A stretch of 64,000 nt of DNA from an uncultured Bacteroides sp. (GCF_963678845.1 NZ_OY787464.1:992001-1056000); one strand, 5' to 3'; shown: positions 44,729 to 53,666, numbered from the stretch's first letter. The notes: generated by a model not told the origin, from the letters alone. Made by a program: numbers and translations.

Positions 44729-45991
44729 TTAGTGCTTAACCATTTTATGACCATTCTTATATTTAAAAACAACAGAAAAAAGAACACCGATAATTAATGC
44801 ATAAGCTGAGAAAATAAACCAGATAGAAGACCATTCACGACCAATAATCTGTAATTGGCCATTAACTATTGCATGTTGAGTAAATCTGTCGACAACAGCT
44901 CCACTTGCATAACCTCCCATAATGGCACCAAGTCCATTGGTCATCATAAAAAATAACCCCTGTGCGCTGGCTCTGATCTGCGGAGTAGTTTCCATCTCCA
45001 CAAAAAGAGAACCTGATATATTGAAAAAATCAAAAGCCATACCATATACAATCATAGAAAGGATAAGTAATGGCAGCCCACTTCCCGGATTTCCTATTCC
45101 AAAAAGGCCAAAACGAAGCACCCAAGCAGTCATACTAATAAGCATAACTTGCTTTATACCAAAACGACGCAAGAAAAAAGGAATAGCAAGGATGAAAAGA
45201 GTTTCAGACATTTGTGAGATAGAAAGAAGAATAACCGAGTGTGTTACTCCAAAAGAGTTAGCATATTCGGGAATACTTTTAAAACTACTCAGAAAAAGAT
45301 CTCCATAAGAATTTGTTATTTGAAGAGCGGCACCCAATAGCATAGAGAATAAAAAGAAAACAGCCATCGTCTTTTTCTTAAAAAGGACCAATGCATCAAG
45401 CCCGAATGAAGAAAGTAATGTTTTGCTTTCACTTTTTGTTGGCGGGCATTTAGGTAAGCTGAAAGAATAAAGTCCTAAAATAAATGCAGCTGCGGAGCCA
45501 ACACAAAGTTGTGCGTATGAATGTTTAAATCCGGTAAGATCAACCGCCCACATAGCACAAATAAAGCCAATAGTTCCCCATACTCTGATAGGCGGAAAAT
45601 CTTTTACTATATCAAATTTATTATTCTCCAATGCATTATAGGATACTGTATTGGTGAGTGAAAGCGTAGGCATATACACCAATAAGTTAAGAAGCATTGC
45701 CCAATACATCTGGTCATAACTTGTTACCGTAGATGCATAAAACAAGCAAGCAGCTCCCAATAAATGGCAAATACCTAATAAACGTTCTGCGTTAACCCAC
45801 TTATCGGCAAGTATACCTATTAATCCGGGCATTATTAAAGAAGCAATCCCCATAGTAGCAAATATTGCTCCAATTTGTCCACCTTCAAAGTGCAGACTTC
45901 CACCCATGTATCCTCCCAAAGAAATCAGCCAGGCTCCCCACACAAAGAATTGCAGGAAGTTCATAATAATCAAACGATGTTTAACGCTCAT
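44729..45991 (-). CDS. NupG-type nucleoside:H+ symporter (MFS)
   Basis: Twelve-TM major facilitator of the NHS family. Matching features are the start MSVKHRLIIMNFLQFFVWGAWLISLGGYMGG, IGIASLIMPGLIGILADKW (loop 2-3), and later LFNISGSLFVEMETTPQIRASAQGLFF-type segments. It would import nucleosides with protons. CAAATATA at 46043-46050 is a possible -7 box on the minus strand. Two genes in line with the lipoprotein gene. The guanine deaminase elsewhere in the window belongs to purine use, but the genes are not linked. Confidence 0.85.
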   Translation of the reverse strand: MSVKHRLIIMNFLQFFVWGAWLISLGGYMGGSLHFEGGQIGAIFATMGIASLIMPGLIGILADKWVNAERLLGICHLLGAACLFYASTVTSYDQMYWAMLLNLLVYMPTLSLTNTVSYNALENNKFDIVKDFPPIRVWGTIGFICAMWAVDLTGFKHSYAQLCVGSAAAFILGLYSFSLPKCPPTKSESKTLLSSFGLDALVLFKKKTMAVFFLFSMLLGAALQITNSYGDLFLSSFKSIPEYANSFGVTHSVILLSISQMSETLFILAIPFFLRRFGIKQVMLISMTAWVLRFGLFGIGNPGSGLPLLILSMIVYGMAFDFFNISGSLFVEMETTPQIRASAQGLFFMMTNGLGAIMGGYASGAVVDRFTQHAIVNGQLQIIGREWSSIWFIFSAYALIIGVLFSVVFKYKNGHKMVKH

Positions 45992-46147
45992 TTTAAAACT
46001 CTTATTATATTTATATTTTTTGCATATTATTTAATATCCCGGCAAATATAAATATATTTTTGAGAAAAATGGGCACAATCTTAACTCTTAAAAGAATCTT
46101 TTATCAATAAGGTTTAATATGCTGTTTTATATGAATAAATTGATAGA

Positions 46148-46477
46148 CTAAACACCCTTTATCATTGTCAACAACATTTTGAATTGTTCGGTTGCAAATA
46201 AAGCATGAGTTACATTGGCCGGCATAATAACTGTTTCACCTTGCTTCAGATGTAAAGGGTTACCTCCAATAGTAATAATTGCTTCTCCATCAAGAACTTG
46301 TACCATTGCATCAAAAGGTGCTGTGTGTTCACTCAAGCCTTGTCCTTTATCAAAAGAGAATAAGGTTACATTTCCTGCTTCATTCTTCAATACTTGTTTA
46401 CTGATTACTCCACCAGCAGAATAGTCAATTAATTTTTCGAAATCAAGGATTGTTCCTTTCTTAAATAATTCATCCAT
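46148..46477 (-). CDS. Cupin-domain protein
   Basis: Single small cupin, 109 residues. Cupin motif 1 is LSEHTAPFDAMVQVLDGE and motif 2 is LKQGETVIMPANVTHALFA, with metal-ligand His/Glu positions kept in part (HT...D, H in THA). Without a partner domain the activity cannot be named; small cupins serve as metal-binding or sugar/aromatic-binding proteins or enzymes. A -7 box, TATCTTTG on the minus strand, is at 46500-46507, 23 bases upstream of the start. Confidence 0.8.
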   Translation of the reverse strand: MDELFKKGTILDFEKLIDYSAGGVISKQVLKNEAGNVTLFSFDKGQGLSEHTAPFDAMVQVLDGEAIITIGGNPLHLKQGETVIMPANVTHALFATEQFKMLLTMIKGV

Positions 46478-46499
46478 ATCATATTATATTTATATAGAA

Positions 46500-46507
46500 C
46501 AAAGATA
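46500..46507 (-). promoter_or_regulatory. -7 box of the cupin gene
   Basis: CAAAGATA on the plus strand, TATCTTTG on the minus strand, close upstream of the cupin start. Confidence 0.5.
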
Positions 46508-46643
46508 AGAGATAGATAGATAATAAATTGTATCATTAGTTACAACGAATAAAATAATTATTAAAAAGCCGTGGGGAAAACTTTATTAAACAATCAACAG
46601 GCTCCATTCGTCGGGTTTTAATCATACTTTTGTCGATTTATTC

Positions 46644-46675
46644 TTGCAAATAGAATGCAATCACGCTTATCTTTG
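46644..46675 (+). promoter_or_regulatory. Promoter of the LiaF-like/LytTR operon
   Basis: TTG at 46644-46646 and TATCTTTG at 46668-46675, 21 bases apart, 24 bases before the ATG at 46699. Confidence 0.7.
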
Positions 46676-46698
46676 CCACAAACTTAAAAGAAAGAATT

Positions 46699-47496
46699 AT
46701 GAGAGTTCAAAGAAAAAATTGTCACAGCAAACACATCATTAATACAATTGTGTTTGCATTTCTGTTAATTATTGCCGGAACAGCTTTCCTGGGATTTAAT
46801 CTCGGATACATTCCTATGCCTTATAAAAATGTTATCTTTTCGTGGCCAATGCTAATTATTGCCTGGGGCATTCTTTCCATCAGCAAAAGTCATTTTTGGA
46901 ATGGAAGTATTTTACTTATTGCCGGCGCATTCTTTATTATTCCTAATATTGCAAATGCCTGTCCAGGACTTTTAAATATAGACAGCGCCAACTTTACTCA
47001 TCTATACTGGCCTTTGCTACTCATTGCAGCAGGTTTGCTTTTTCTCATTCATCGATTAATCCCAGGTTCTCACAAATATCATCATGAAAAGTACTTTGAA
47101 TATACTAAATACAAAGATACTGAAGAAGCAAAGATGAACAGAAAACAATGGAAAGAGGGAAAAGGATACTTCAATAAACAAAGTGTTTTTTCGAGTGGGA
47201 AACATATTGTACTTGATCCAGAATTTAAAGGCGGAGAAATAAATACTGTACTGGGCGACACAACCTTAGATTTACGAAAAACCAATCTTCCAGAAGGAGA
47301 TACATTTTTAGAAATAAACACTGTATTGGGAAGTATTACTATATTTGTGCCTACAGACTGGGAAGTTAAAATCAGCATGGAAGCCGTTATATACAATTTC
47401 GAAGATAAACGTTTCGATTCAGGAGAAAAAGACAAAACAAGACGATTGGTTATTATTGGAAATGGAGTTTTAGGAAGCGGAGAACTAAGAAACTAA
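46699..47496 (+). CDS. LiaF-like membrane protein (cell-wall stress type)
   Basis: Four hydrophobic segments in the first 120 residues (two paired TM hairpins with WPMLIIAWGILSI and WPLLLIAAGLLFL repeats, DUF5668-like) precede a soluble domain (about 165-265). That domain carries tandem beta motifs GGEINTVLGDTTLDLR and FLEINTVLGSITIFVPTDWEV, typical of the LiaF/VraT cell-wall-active antibiotic response region. 265 residues. Three bases before a LytTR-type regulator, so translationally coupled. Suggests an envelope-stress sensing pair analogous to LiaF with a response regulator, though the regulator type differs. Confidence 0.83.
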   Translation: MRVQRKNCHSKHIINTIVFAFLLIIAGTAFLGFNLGYIPMPYKNVIFSWPMLIIAWGILSISKSHFWNGSILLIAGAFFIIPNIANACPGLLNIDSANFTHLYWPLLLIAAGLLFLIHRLIPGSHKYHHEKYFEYTKYKDTEEAKMNRKQWKEGKGYFNKQSVFSSGKHIVLDPEFKGGEINTVLGDTTLDLRKTNLPEGDTFLEINTVLGSITIFVPTDWEVKISMEAVIYNFEDKRFDSGEKDKTRRLVIIGNGVLGSGELRN

Positions 47497-47499
47497 AAA

Positions 47500-48345
47500 A
47501 TGAATGCAATGTATTCTTTCCAAACAATAAAAAAAACGGTTGTAAATGCTTCCCTATGGGGAGGCTTTGCTATTATCCATATTTTAGTTATGATGCCGCT
47601 TATTCCAATTACTTTTGGATTATTAGTTGTTGATGGATTAGTCTTCTCTTTTTTACTATTCTTTATTAGATTGACATATAAAATACTAATCAAAAGCAAA
47701 AATTCCTCTCTAATCATTTCTCCACAAACAATATTTAATTATATCAGCTTAGGAGTATTTACTATTATCTTATGGCTAGGAAGCGGGTTATCTTTTTTTT
47801 ATATTATTTTCACCCATAATAATTTTAGTTTATTAATTCCCACTATACCAGTAAGAGCTCTGATTGGACTATTACTATACACTAGTGCAGCTATATACGA
47901 TTACTATATATCACACAAAGAAACAGAAGAAGAGGAAATAGAAACAGCCTATGAAAGTAAAAAAACGTCCAGTGCCATTATTTCTCCGGAAAAGAAGCCA
48001 TTCGCTGATGATGAAATGCTAGAACGTATAGCAGTAAAATCAGGCCAAAAAATTCAGGTTATATTAGTGCCTGATATATATTATTTGCAATCCGATGGAG
48101 ATTATGTTTTCATCTTTACTGAAAAAGGGAAATATATAAAAGAACAAACAATGAAATTCTTTGAGGAACATTTACCCACAGCAAAGTTCATACGTATTCA
48201 TCGTTCATGTATAGTAAACGTAGAAATGATATCACGAATAGAATTATATAAGAAACAACAACAAATGCTCACTCTGAAAAATGGGCATCAAATAAAGACC
48301 AGCGTAAATGGATACAAGAATCTGAAGTCTGTACTACAGTTATAA
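47500..48345 (+). CDS. Membrane-bound LytTR-domain transcription regulator
   Basis: About four TM segments in residues 12-130, then a linker rich in Glu/Lys and a LytTR DNA-binding domain (about 180-281) with YLQSDGDYVFIF and FIRIHRSCIVNVEMISRIE. There is no receiver domain, so control must come through the membrane part, possibly by its partner LiaF-like protein encoded three bases upstream. Membrane-embedded LytTR regulators are found in Bacteroidetes. Downstream lie decayed sequence and an IS66 insertion, so the original operon end could have been disturbed. Confidence 0.83.
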   Translation: MNAMYSFQTIKKTVVNASLWGGFAIIHILVMMPLIPITFGLLVVDGLVFSFLLFFIRLTYKILIKSKNSSLIISPQTIFNYISLGVFTIILWLGSGLSFFYIIFTHNNFSLLIPTIPVRALIGLLLYTSAAIYDYYISHKETEEEEIETAYESKKTSSAIISPEKKPFADDEMLERIAVKSGQKIQVILVPDIYYLQSDGDYVFIFTEKGKYIKEQTMKFFEEHLPTAKFIRIHRSCIVNVEMISRIELYKKQQQMLTLKNGHQIKTSVNGYKNLKSVLQL

Positions 48346-48592
48346 GAAGCCTGATCTTGAGAGATATGCTAGTCTTTATTTATTGGTGAGAAATAGTGGC
48401 ATCAACACTTTCTGCAAACTTTATCAACTTGCAGATGCACTCTTCCTACTGTGATATTGTCAGAATATTATGGAAAATTCACCTTTCATCAGGTCCACAA
48501 CTACATCTAAGATTATGCGATAATAGGTTCTTTCATTATAGTCTGGACTTATAAAACTAAGATAAAGAAAGTTTTTTTATTAGTCAACTATA

Positions 48593-48600
48593 CATTCATC
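48593..48600 (+). repeat. IS66 target-site duplication, left copy
   Basis: CATTCATC immediately left of the element; the identical octamer is at 51103-51110. IS66 elements make 8-bp duplications. Confidence 0.9.
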
Positions 48601-48671
48601 GTAAGCCTTCGGTGAAATGCATCTTTTATCCTAATTGCTTTCTTTTTATTTTTGCCTAAAAACAAAGCATT

Positions 48672-49028
48672 ATGATGACAAAAGAAGAAATAGCTTCCAT
48701 AGTCCTTTATTGCAAAAATAATAATGTAAGCTTTAAGGACCGTTTAAGAGAATTAGGAATAACACCATGGCGTTTTTATGAGGCAAAAAGCAAGTATGCA
48801 AAAAACAATAATAATGAGTTATTAGAAATAGGGAATAAAGGTAATTTCATACCTTGTCCTGATCTTACCAGAAAATGTTCTCATGTAAAAAGAGCCCAAG
48901 ATGAAAAAGTATGTAGTAATATAAATATTGAATTACAATCTGCAAACGGCACCATCATGAGAATACATGGCGAGCTTAACAACTCTCAACTCGAAAGTAT
49001 CATCTTATCAGCCATAAATCATGTTTAG
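48672..49028 (+). CDS. tnpA: IS66 accessory protein TnpA
   Basis: 118-residue protein of the IS66 OrfA type (helix-turn-helix-like N-terminus VSFKDRLRELGITPWRFYEAKSKY). The C-terminus overlaps tnpB by eight bases, and the stop is at 49028. It is required together with TnpB for transposition in IS66 elements. Short of the usual motif-rich enzyme domains; identified by position and the typical three-gene order. Confidence 0.85.
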   Translation: MMTKEEIASIVLYCKNNNVSFKDRLRELGITPWRFYEAKSKYAKNNNNELLEIGNKGNFIPCPDLTRKCSHVKRAQDEKVCSNINIELQSANGTIMRIHGELNNSQLESIILSAINHV

Positions 49029-49389
49029 CCTCGGTGACAGTAACCGTTATCTGTTGTTCAGTGAACCGACGGATATGAGAAAGAGTTTCCATACATTAAG
49101 CGGACTTGTGACCAATATCATGGGTACAAATCCCCATAATGGTGATGTTTTTATTTTTATAAACAAGCATCGTAACCGCATCAAACTCCTTCATTGGGAA
49201 CCAGGAGGTATGGTAATATACAGTAAAATGCTTGAAAGAGGAACCTTTGCACTTCCTGACCTGTCTTCTGTCACCTCTTCATCATATATCATGCAATGGC
49301 GTGATCTCGTGCTCTTGGTTGAAGGAATTATGGAAAAGGCAGATAGTCGTCAGAATCGTCTCATGCATCTGAGAAATATGCAGTTATAG
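49021..49389 (+). CDS. tnpB: IS66 accessory protein TnpB
   Basis: 122 residues with the diagnostic TnpB core: SEPTDMRKSFHTLSGLV, VFIFINKHRNRIKLLHWEPGGMVIYSKMLERG and the C-terminal QWRDLVLLVEGI. Start overlaps tnpA, suggesting translational coupling. The intact frame argues for a functional element. Confidence 0.92.
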   Translation: MFSLGDSNRYLLFSEPTDMRKSFHTLSGLVTNIMGTNPHNGDVFIFINKHRNRIKLLHWEPGGMVIYSKMLERGTFALPDLSSVTSSSYIMQWRDLVLLVEGIMEKADSRQNRLMHLRNMQL

Positions 49390-49462
49390 TAGCAATTATA
49401 TTTACATAAATTTGTCTAATTAGCTGATTATCATTATATTTGTTCCATATTAGAACACGATA

Positions 49463-50992
49463 ATGACAGAAGCGGAAGTAATAGCCCTACAGCAAGAGAA
49501 TGAACGTCTGAAGAACTTGGTAAACAGCCTTGAAAGTCAGCTTGCGTGGCTCCGTAAGAAAGTTTTTGGCAGTATGAGCGAGAAACACCTTCCGCTTAAT
49601 CCTGATGAGCTTCAACTGAATTTGTTTCCCGAGCAGATGAGTGACGATCAGAAGGCAAGGCTTGAAGCTGAAGTCTCTGCAGAACAGAAGAACATAGACA
49701 AGATTATAGGTCGAACAAAGGAGAAACCTTCCAGAAAACCTCTTGATACATCCAAACTGCCAGTCAGGGAAGAGCATATATATCCGCAAGGAATAAACGC
49801 AGATGAATACAGTGAACTTACTCCTGAAATAAGCGATTCTCTTGAAAGAATACCAGCAATGGTATACATCAGAAGAATAATACGCCATAAGTATGTACTC
49901 AAATCTGATATACAGATAAAAAGTCCCGAAAGGAAAGCCTTTGAAATCGCTCCTATGCCGTTAGCTCCTGTTGACAAGTGCATTGCAGGCGCATCTGTCC
50001 TGACAGATATCATACTTGACAAGTTCATGTATCACCTTCCCTTTTACAGGGTCATTCAAAAGTACCGTGAAAGTTGCATTGTCTTCAATGACTCTACCAT
50101 GAATGGTTGGTTCAGTGCCACATGCGAAAGGATAAAGCCACTGTATGACATTTTAAAGTCAGAGATACTCTCAAGTGAATATATCCAGGTTGATGAGAGT
50201 ACGATTCCTGTGATTGACAATGAAAAACATCGTACGGTAAAGGGCTATATGTGGTGCGTGAGAGACGCATTGCATGGATCGGTATGCTTCAGCTATGACT
50301 TCGGTTCAAGAAGCAAGGCTACAGCACACAGACTTCTGCTTGGTTATCATGGAAATGTACAGGTTGATGGCTATAATGTATATGATGACTTTGAAAAGAT
50401 TGAAGGTATAACACTCTATGGATGCTGGGCTCATGCACGACGTAAATTTGTAGAAGCCCTTGATGAGGATAATCAGAAAGCTACACAAGGTCTTGTATAT
50501 ATCAATAAGCTGTATCATATCGAGAGTGTAGCCGATGATATGAAACTGACAGCAGATCAGAGAAAAGACAAACGTAAGACTGAAGCATATCCAATTATCT
50601 GTGAGTTTGAAAAATGGCTTGGAGATACATGGTTGAAAGTACTTCCAGGCAGCAGAATGGGGAAAGCTATACAATATAATTATACACTCCTGCCACGTCT
50701 TGCCCGTTATGTAAATGAAGGAAGAATCAATATAGATAACAACCTTATCGAAAATGCAATAAGGCCTTTAGCCATCGGCAGGAAAAACTATCTTTTCTGT
50801 GGAAATGACGACTCAGCAGTACGTGCAGCAATAATTTATTCCTTAATAAGTTCCTGTAAGGCTGCCGGAGTTGATCCAAGAGAATGGATGACTGATATCT
50901 TAAGAAAATTACCTGTATACAAAGAATCAAAGATGGATATCAAGGAGCTATTACCAAGGAACTGGAAAAACAGGACTGATTCTTCAAATTGA
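49463..50992 (+). CDS. tnpC: IS66 transposase TnpC
   Basis: 509-residue DDE transposase. A leucine-zipper-like N-terminus (QENERLKNLVNSLESQLAWLRKKVFG) precedes the catalytic core. DDE candidates: VDESTIPVID (Asp), VQVDGYNVYDDF (Asp) and NNLIENAIRPLAIGRKNYLF (Glu). The GCWAHARRKFVEA and WMTDILRKLP ends are standard. The zinc-finger-like region normally between zipper and core (zf-IS66) has no clear Cys cluster here. The frame is intact. Confidence 0.95.
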   Translation: MTEAEVIALQQENERLKNLVNSLESQLAWLRKKVFGSMSEKHLPLNPDELQLNLFPEQMSDDQKARLEAEVSAEQKNIDKIIGRTKEKPSRKPLDTSKLPVREEHIYPQGINADEYSELTPEISDSLERIPAMVYIRRIIRHKYVLKSDIQIKSPERKAFEIAPMPLAPVDKCIAGASVLTDIILDKFMYHLPFYRVIQKYRESCIVFNDSTMNGWFSATCERIKPLYDILKSEILSSEYIQVDESTIPVIDNEKHRTVKGYMWCVRDALHGSVCFSYDFGSRSKATAHRLLLGYHGNVQVDGYNVYDDFEKIEGITLYGCWAHARRKFVEALDEDNQKATQGLVYINKLYHIESVADDMKLTADQRKDKRKTEAYPIICEFEKWLGDTWLKVLPGSRMGKAIQYNYTLLPRLARYVNEGRINIDNNLIENAIRPLAIGRKNYLFCGNDDSAVRAAIIYSLISSCKAAGVDPREWMTDILRKLPVYKESKMDIKELLPRNWKNRTDSSN

Positions 50993-51010
50993 AACCAACT
51001 CGAATAAAAT

Positions 51011-51067
51011 AGTCCCAACTAGCATCAAGTTCTTCCAAGTTGAACAAACTTGATGCTAGTTGGGACT
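51011..51067 (+). terminator. 21-bp hairpin inside the IS66 right end
   Basis: AGTCCCAACTAGCATCAAGTT-type arm (51011-51031) and its perfect complement (51047-51067) around a 15-base loop, 18 bases after the tnpC stop. Likely ends transposase transcription and shields the element from outside transcription. Confidence 0.85.
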
Positions 51068-51102
51068 TATTTGTGATTATACGTACTTAACCGAAGGCTT
51101 AC

Positions 51103-51110
51103 CATTCATC
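51103..51110 (+). repeat. IS66 target-site duplication, right copy
   Basis: CATTCATC directly after the right inverted repeat, identical to 48593-48600. Confidence 0.9.
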
Positions 51111-51148
51111 AGATGAACCTTGTTATACTTACATAACTTTATAGTTAC

Positions 51149-51688
51149 CTACAACACTTTATACATATTAATTATCACATACGGTTCATCTCCTTGTTTT
51201 ATATCTGGCATGGTTAAAGTTCCCAGAAAAATGGCATGGTTAAGATAATTGTAAGGACTATTACTTGGCGCTTCAATATCCAAAACTGATTTACAATAAA
51301 ATGATTTTACTGTATTATCTATATGAATCAGTGCTTGATTAATAACCTGGAATATATAGCCGTCATTGGTTTTCAGAAGATAACGTGCATGTAATTCTGT
51401 ATCACCATCGGAACGTACTAGTTGCCAGTCTTCACCACCAGGCAAAACTTCACCCTCAATTTTAGGTCCGCAAAAAGAGCCACCAATAATTGGAATAATT
51501 CTTCTTATACCACGCTTGCTTTCGCCAACATTAATCATGTTGCCAACCTTTACTTTTACTTTCCAAATAAATTCAGTTTTGAAGTCTTTGTATAATGAAT
51601 CATTCTTTACTGAATTTACATTTTGAGATTTCAGATTTCCAGAAAAAAATGGAACTATGAGCAGCAAACAAATTAAAATTCTTTTCAT
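51149..51688 (-). CDS. Secreted DUF3237-type protein
   Basis: The start at 51688 is chosen because it gives a signal peptide (MKRILICLLLIVPFFSGNLKSQ); a frame extended to 51736 would overlap the end of the esterase gene. The mature part resembles DUF3237 (VGESKRGIRRIIPIIGGSFCGPKIEGEVLPGGEDWQLVRSDG, later YVIINMYKVL), a small beta-barrel family of unknown role often near esterases. Eight bases after the carboxylesterase stop, so co-transcribed with it. Its own 3' end is followed by about 40 bases before the IS66 duplication, so the insertion did not break it. Confidence 0.8.
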   Translation of the reverse strand: MKRILICLLLIVPFFSGNLKSQNVNSVKNDSLYKDFKTEFIWKVKVKVGNMINVGESKRGIRRIIPIIGGSFCGPKIEGEVLPGGEDWQLVRSDGDTELHARYLLKTNDGYIFQVINQALIHIDNTVKSFYCKSVLDIEAPSNSPYNYLNHAIFLGTLTMPDIKQGDEPYVIINMYKVL

Positions 51689-51696
51689 ACTTCTTC

Positions 51697-53259
51697 TTAT
51701 TTTGCCCAGGCACTGCCCTCGGGAGTTCTTCTCCAATTAAAATAAGCATCTAAAACTTTGAGCGATTCCAGACTTGGAACTTCACCAACATGGGCTTTCT
51801 GGCTAAAATACATTACCGAAGGTTTTTGTTGATTAAATGCAGGCCATTCAAGAGTTCCGGTTGAATTTGGAGTGCCATATTTTGCAAAGTTTGTCCAGTA
51901 AGTTCCCATCGCTTCTGATATTTCCTGATCCGATTTTGTGATTTGCGGATTTGAAGGATTCATGTTTAAGAAAACATAGGCAACATCCTGACCGTGAGGT
52001 GAACCAAAACCGTAAAATGGTGAATCTTTAGGAAAATCGGGGTGCTGATCAAAATAGTAATAGTAAACCTTTGATTTTCCGGTTTTACTTTGCAGTCTAG
52101 CCCAGCTCCATGTCTGCCAGCCAAATGCAGCATCTCGTGCTAAATCACGTGCTGTTTTCTGAACAGAAGTTTCTCCAACAGGATAGGCTTTTATTAGTTC
52201 ATCGGCAAACTTTCCGTAGCGTTTCTTTACTCCTGCAATACATTCATCCGGAGTTCTTCCAGGTGAGAAGCTTGCACCTTCATCAGAATTATAACCAATG
52301 ACTACAGGTACATCATTGAATTTTCCTTTTTCATATAACTTATACTGATCATCGGGAATTACATTACCATCAACAATAGGCCATCCACCAGGTAACCCAA
52401 AACCGGAAGGAAGTTGGTCTGCCGGAATTTTACGAAGATCGGCAATAGATGAAGCCCCTGCTTTTTGAGCGAAAGTAAGTCCGTCGGCTTCTGCTTGCTG
52501 AAGGGTTTTCATGTTTTCGCCGGGAAATGTTGTCGGACGTGTTGGACCAAACGAACCACCACTTTCTGAAATAGCTCCCTGAAACAATCCTTTTGCTAAT
52601 GGAGAAGCGCATAACATACTTACAGATATAGCTCCTGCCGATTCTCCAAATATGGTTACTTTATTGGGATCACCTCCAAATGAAGCAATATTTTCTTTTA
52701 TCCATTTGAGAGCAGCAATCTGATCGAGTAATCCATAGTTTCCCGAAGTATGCGTTGGACTTTCTGCACTTAACCCTGGATGAGACAGAAATCCGAGTTG
52801 GCCAACACGATAAGCAATGCTGACCAAAACCACGCCCTTATGAGCTAATTTTTTGCCATCGTAAACAGGTTCTGAAGTTGAACCAAAACTAAAACCTCCG
52901 CCATAGATCCATACCAGAACCGGGATACGATCTTTAGCCGACTTTGCCGGAGTCCACACATTCAGATACAAACAATCTTCACTCTTCCCAGAAGAAGGAT
53001 TACCACCCTGCATGGGAGATGCTGCAAACTGTAAAGTTTGTTTCACTCCCTCCCACTTTGCAGCAGGTTCTGGAGCTCGCCAACGTAGCTCTCCTACAGG
53101 CGGAGCTGCAAACGGAACGCCTTTGTAAACCGTCAACTCATCTTCATATGTCCCTTGAAGCAGTCCTTCTTTTACTTTTATCGGTGTTGGTTGTTGAGCA
53201 ACGATAACTCCAGCGCAAAAAAAGACTAATACCGAAACGATTAAAACTTTTTTTTTCAT
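51697..53259 (-). CDS. Secreted type B carboxylesterase
   Basis: Alpha/beta-hydrolase of the carboxylesterase/p-nitrobenzyl esterase class, with signal peptide MKKKVLIVSVLVFFCAGVIVAQQ. Motifs: SEDCLYLNVWTP, GGGFSFGSTSEPVYDG (oxyanion hole), FGESAGAIS with nucleophile Ser207, and GSPHGQDVAY with candidate His422. 520 residues. In a hemicellulose-degradation cluster it may remove acetyl, feruloyl or methyl groups; the sequence alone does not decide. Followed closely by the DUF3237 gene. Its 5' flank holds nested inverted repeats. Confidence 0.88.
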   Translation of the reverse strand: MKKKVLIVSVLVFFCAGVIVAQQPTPIKVKEGLLQGTYEDELTVYKGVPFAAPPVGELRWRAPEPAAKWEGVKQTLQFAASPMQGGNPSSGKSEDCLYLNVWTPAKSAKDRIPVLVWIYGGGFSFGSTSEPVYDGKKLAHKGVVLVSIAYRVGQLGFLSHPGLSAESPTHTSGNYGLLDQIAALKWIKENIASFGGDPNKVTIFGESAGAISVSMLCASPLAKGLFQGAISESGGSFGPTRPTTFPGENMKTLQQAEADGLTFAQKAGASSIADLRKIPADQLPSGFGLPGGWPIVDGNVIPDDQYKLYEKGKFNDVPVVIGYNSDEGASFSPGRTPDECIAGVKKRYGKFADELIKAYPVGETSVQKTARDLARDAAFGWQTWSWARLQSKTGKSKVYYYYFDQHPDFPKDSPFYGFGSPHGQDVAYVFLNMNPSNPQITKSDQEISEAMGTYWTNFAKYGTPNSTGTLEWPAFNQQKPSVMYFSQKAHVGEVPSLESLKVLDAYFNWRRTPEGSAWAK

Positions 53260-53666
53260 ACAATTATTTTTTAATGAATGTTCAAGACACCTTTAAAGGT
53301 AATTTTCTAAAATTGTCTTGAACCAGTAATCGAATATAACTTAAATTATCCAAGCTAAATGCAATGATAGAATACGCCTCTTTTTCTAAATCTACCTTAT
53401 AATAGATAAAGTTTACTTTATACAAATTTCCTACTTTTGTAAGTGAAAATTTCTTCAACGCAAAAGTATATCTAGATATACTTTTGCACTTTAGAATTAA
53501 GATATTTAGTTTTCAATTTCAGGTACACAGTCTGTTCTTTGTTTATTATAATCTTTTTATCAAAATCACTTAAATTTTACCAATTCAGTTTTTTATTGCT
53601 AAAAAATTAGTATGCTTTAATCTATGATTCCCATGATTAAGTAATTTTACTCACTATAATGTTGTT
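53260..53666. other. 407-base gap with palindromes between esterase and GH31 genes
   Basis: No coding sequence. Near the esterase start: GTTCAAGACA (53280-53289) and TGTCTTGAAC (53314-53323) flank the 12-bp palindrome ACCTTTAAAGGT (53289-53300). Further along, a 28-bp perfect palindrome at 53460-53487 begins GCAAAAGTATATC. Neither has a flanking T-run on the minus strand as a classic terminator, so operator or RNA-structure roles are possible. Confidence 0.6.

Larger units (their letters stand above)
48601..51102 (+). mobile_element. Complete IS66-family insertion sequence, 2502 bp
   Basis: Bounded by inverted repeats GTAAGCCTTCGGT (48601-48613) and ACCGAAGGCTTAC (51090-51102), perfect for 13 bases and imperfect further in, and by an 8-bp duplication CATTCATC. 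It carries tnpA, tnpB and tnpC in the IS66 order, all with intact frames, and a 21-bp hairpin near the right end. Exact flanking duplication indicates a recent, intact insertion. It sits between the LytTR gene and the carbohydrate-degradation cluster. Confidence 0.95.

Noticed and set aside
53460..53487. Palindrome as the GH31 terminator
   Set aside because: No loop and no T-run follow on the minus strand, so a terminator is less likely than an operator or cruciform.
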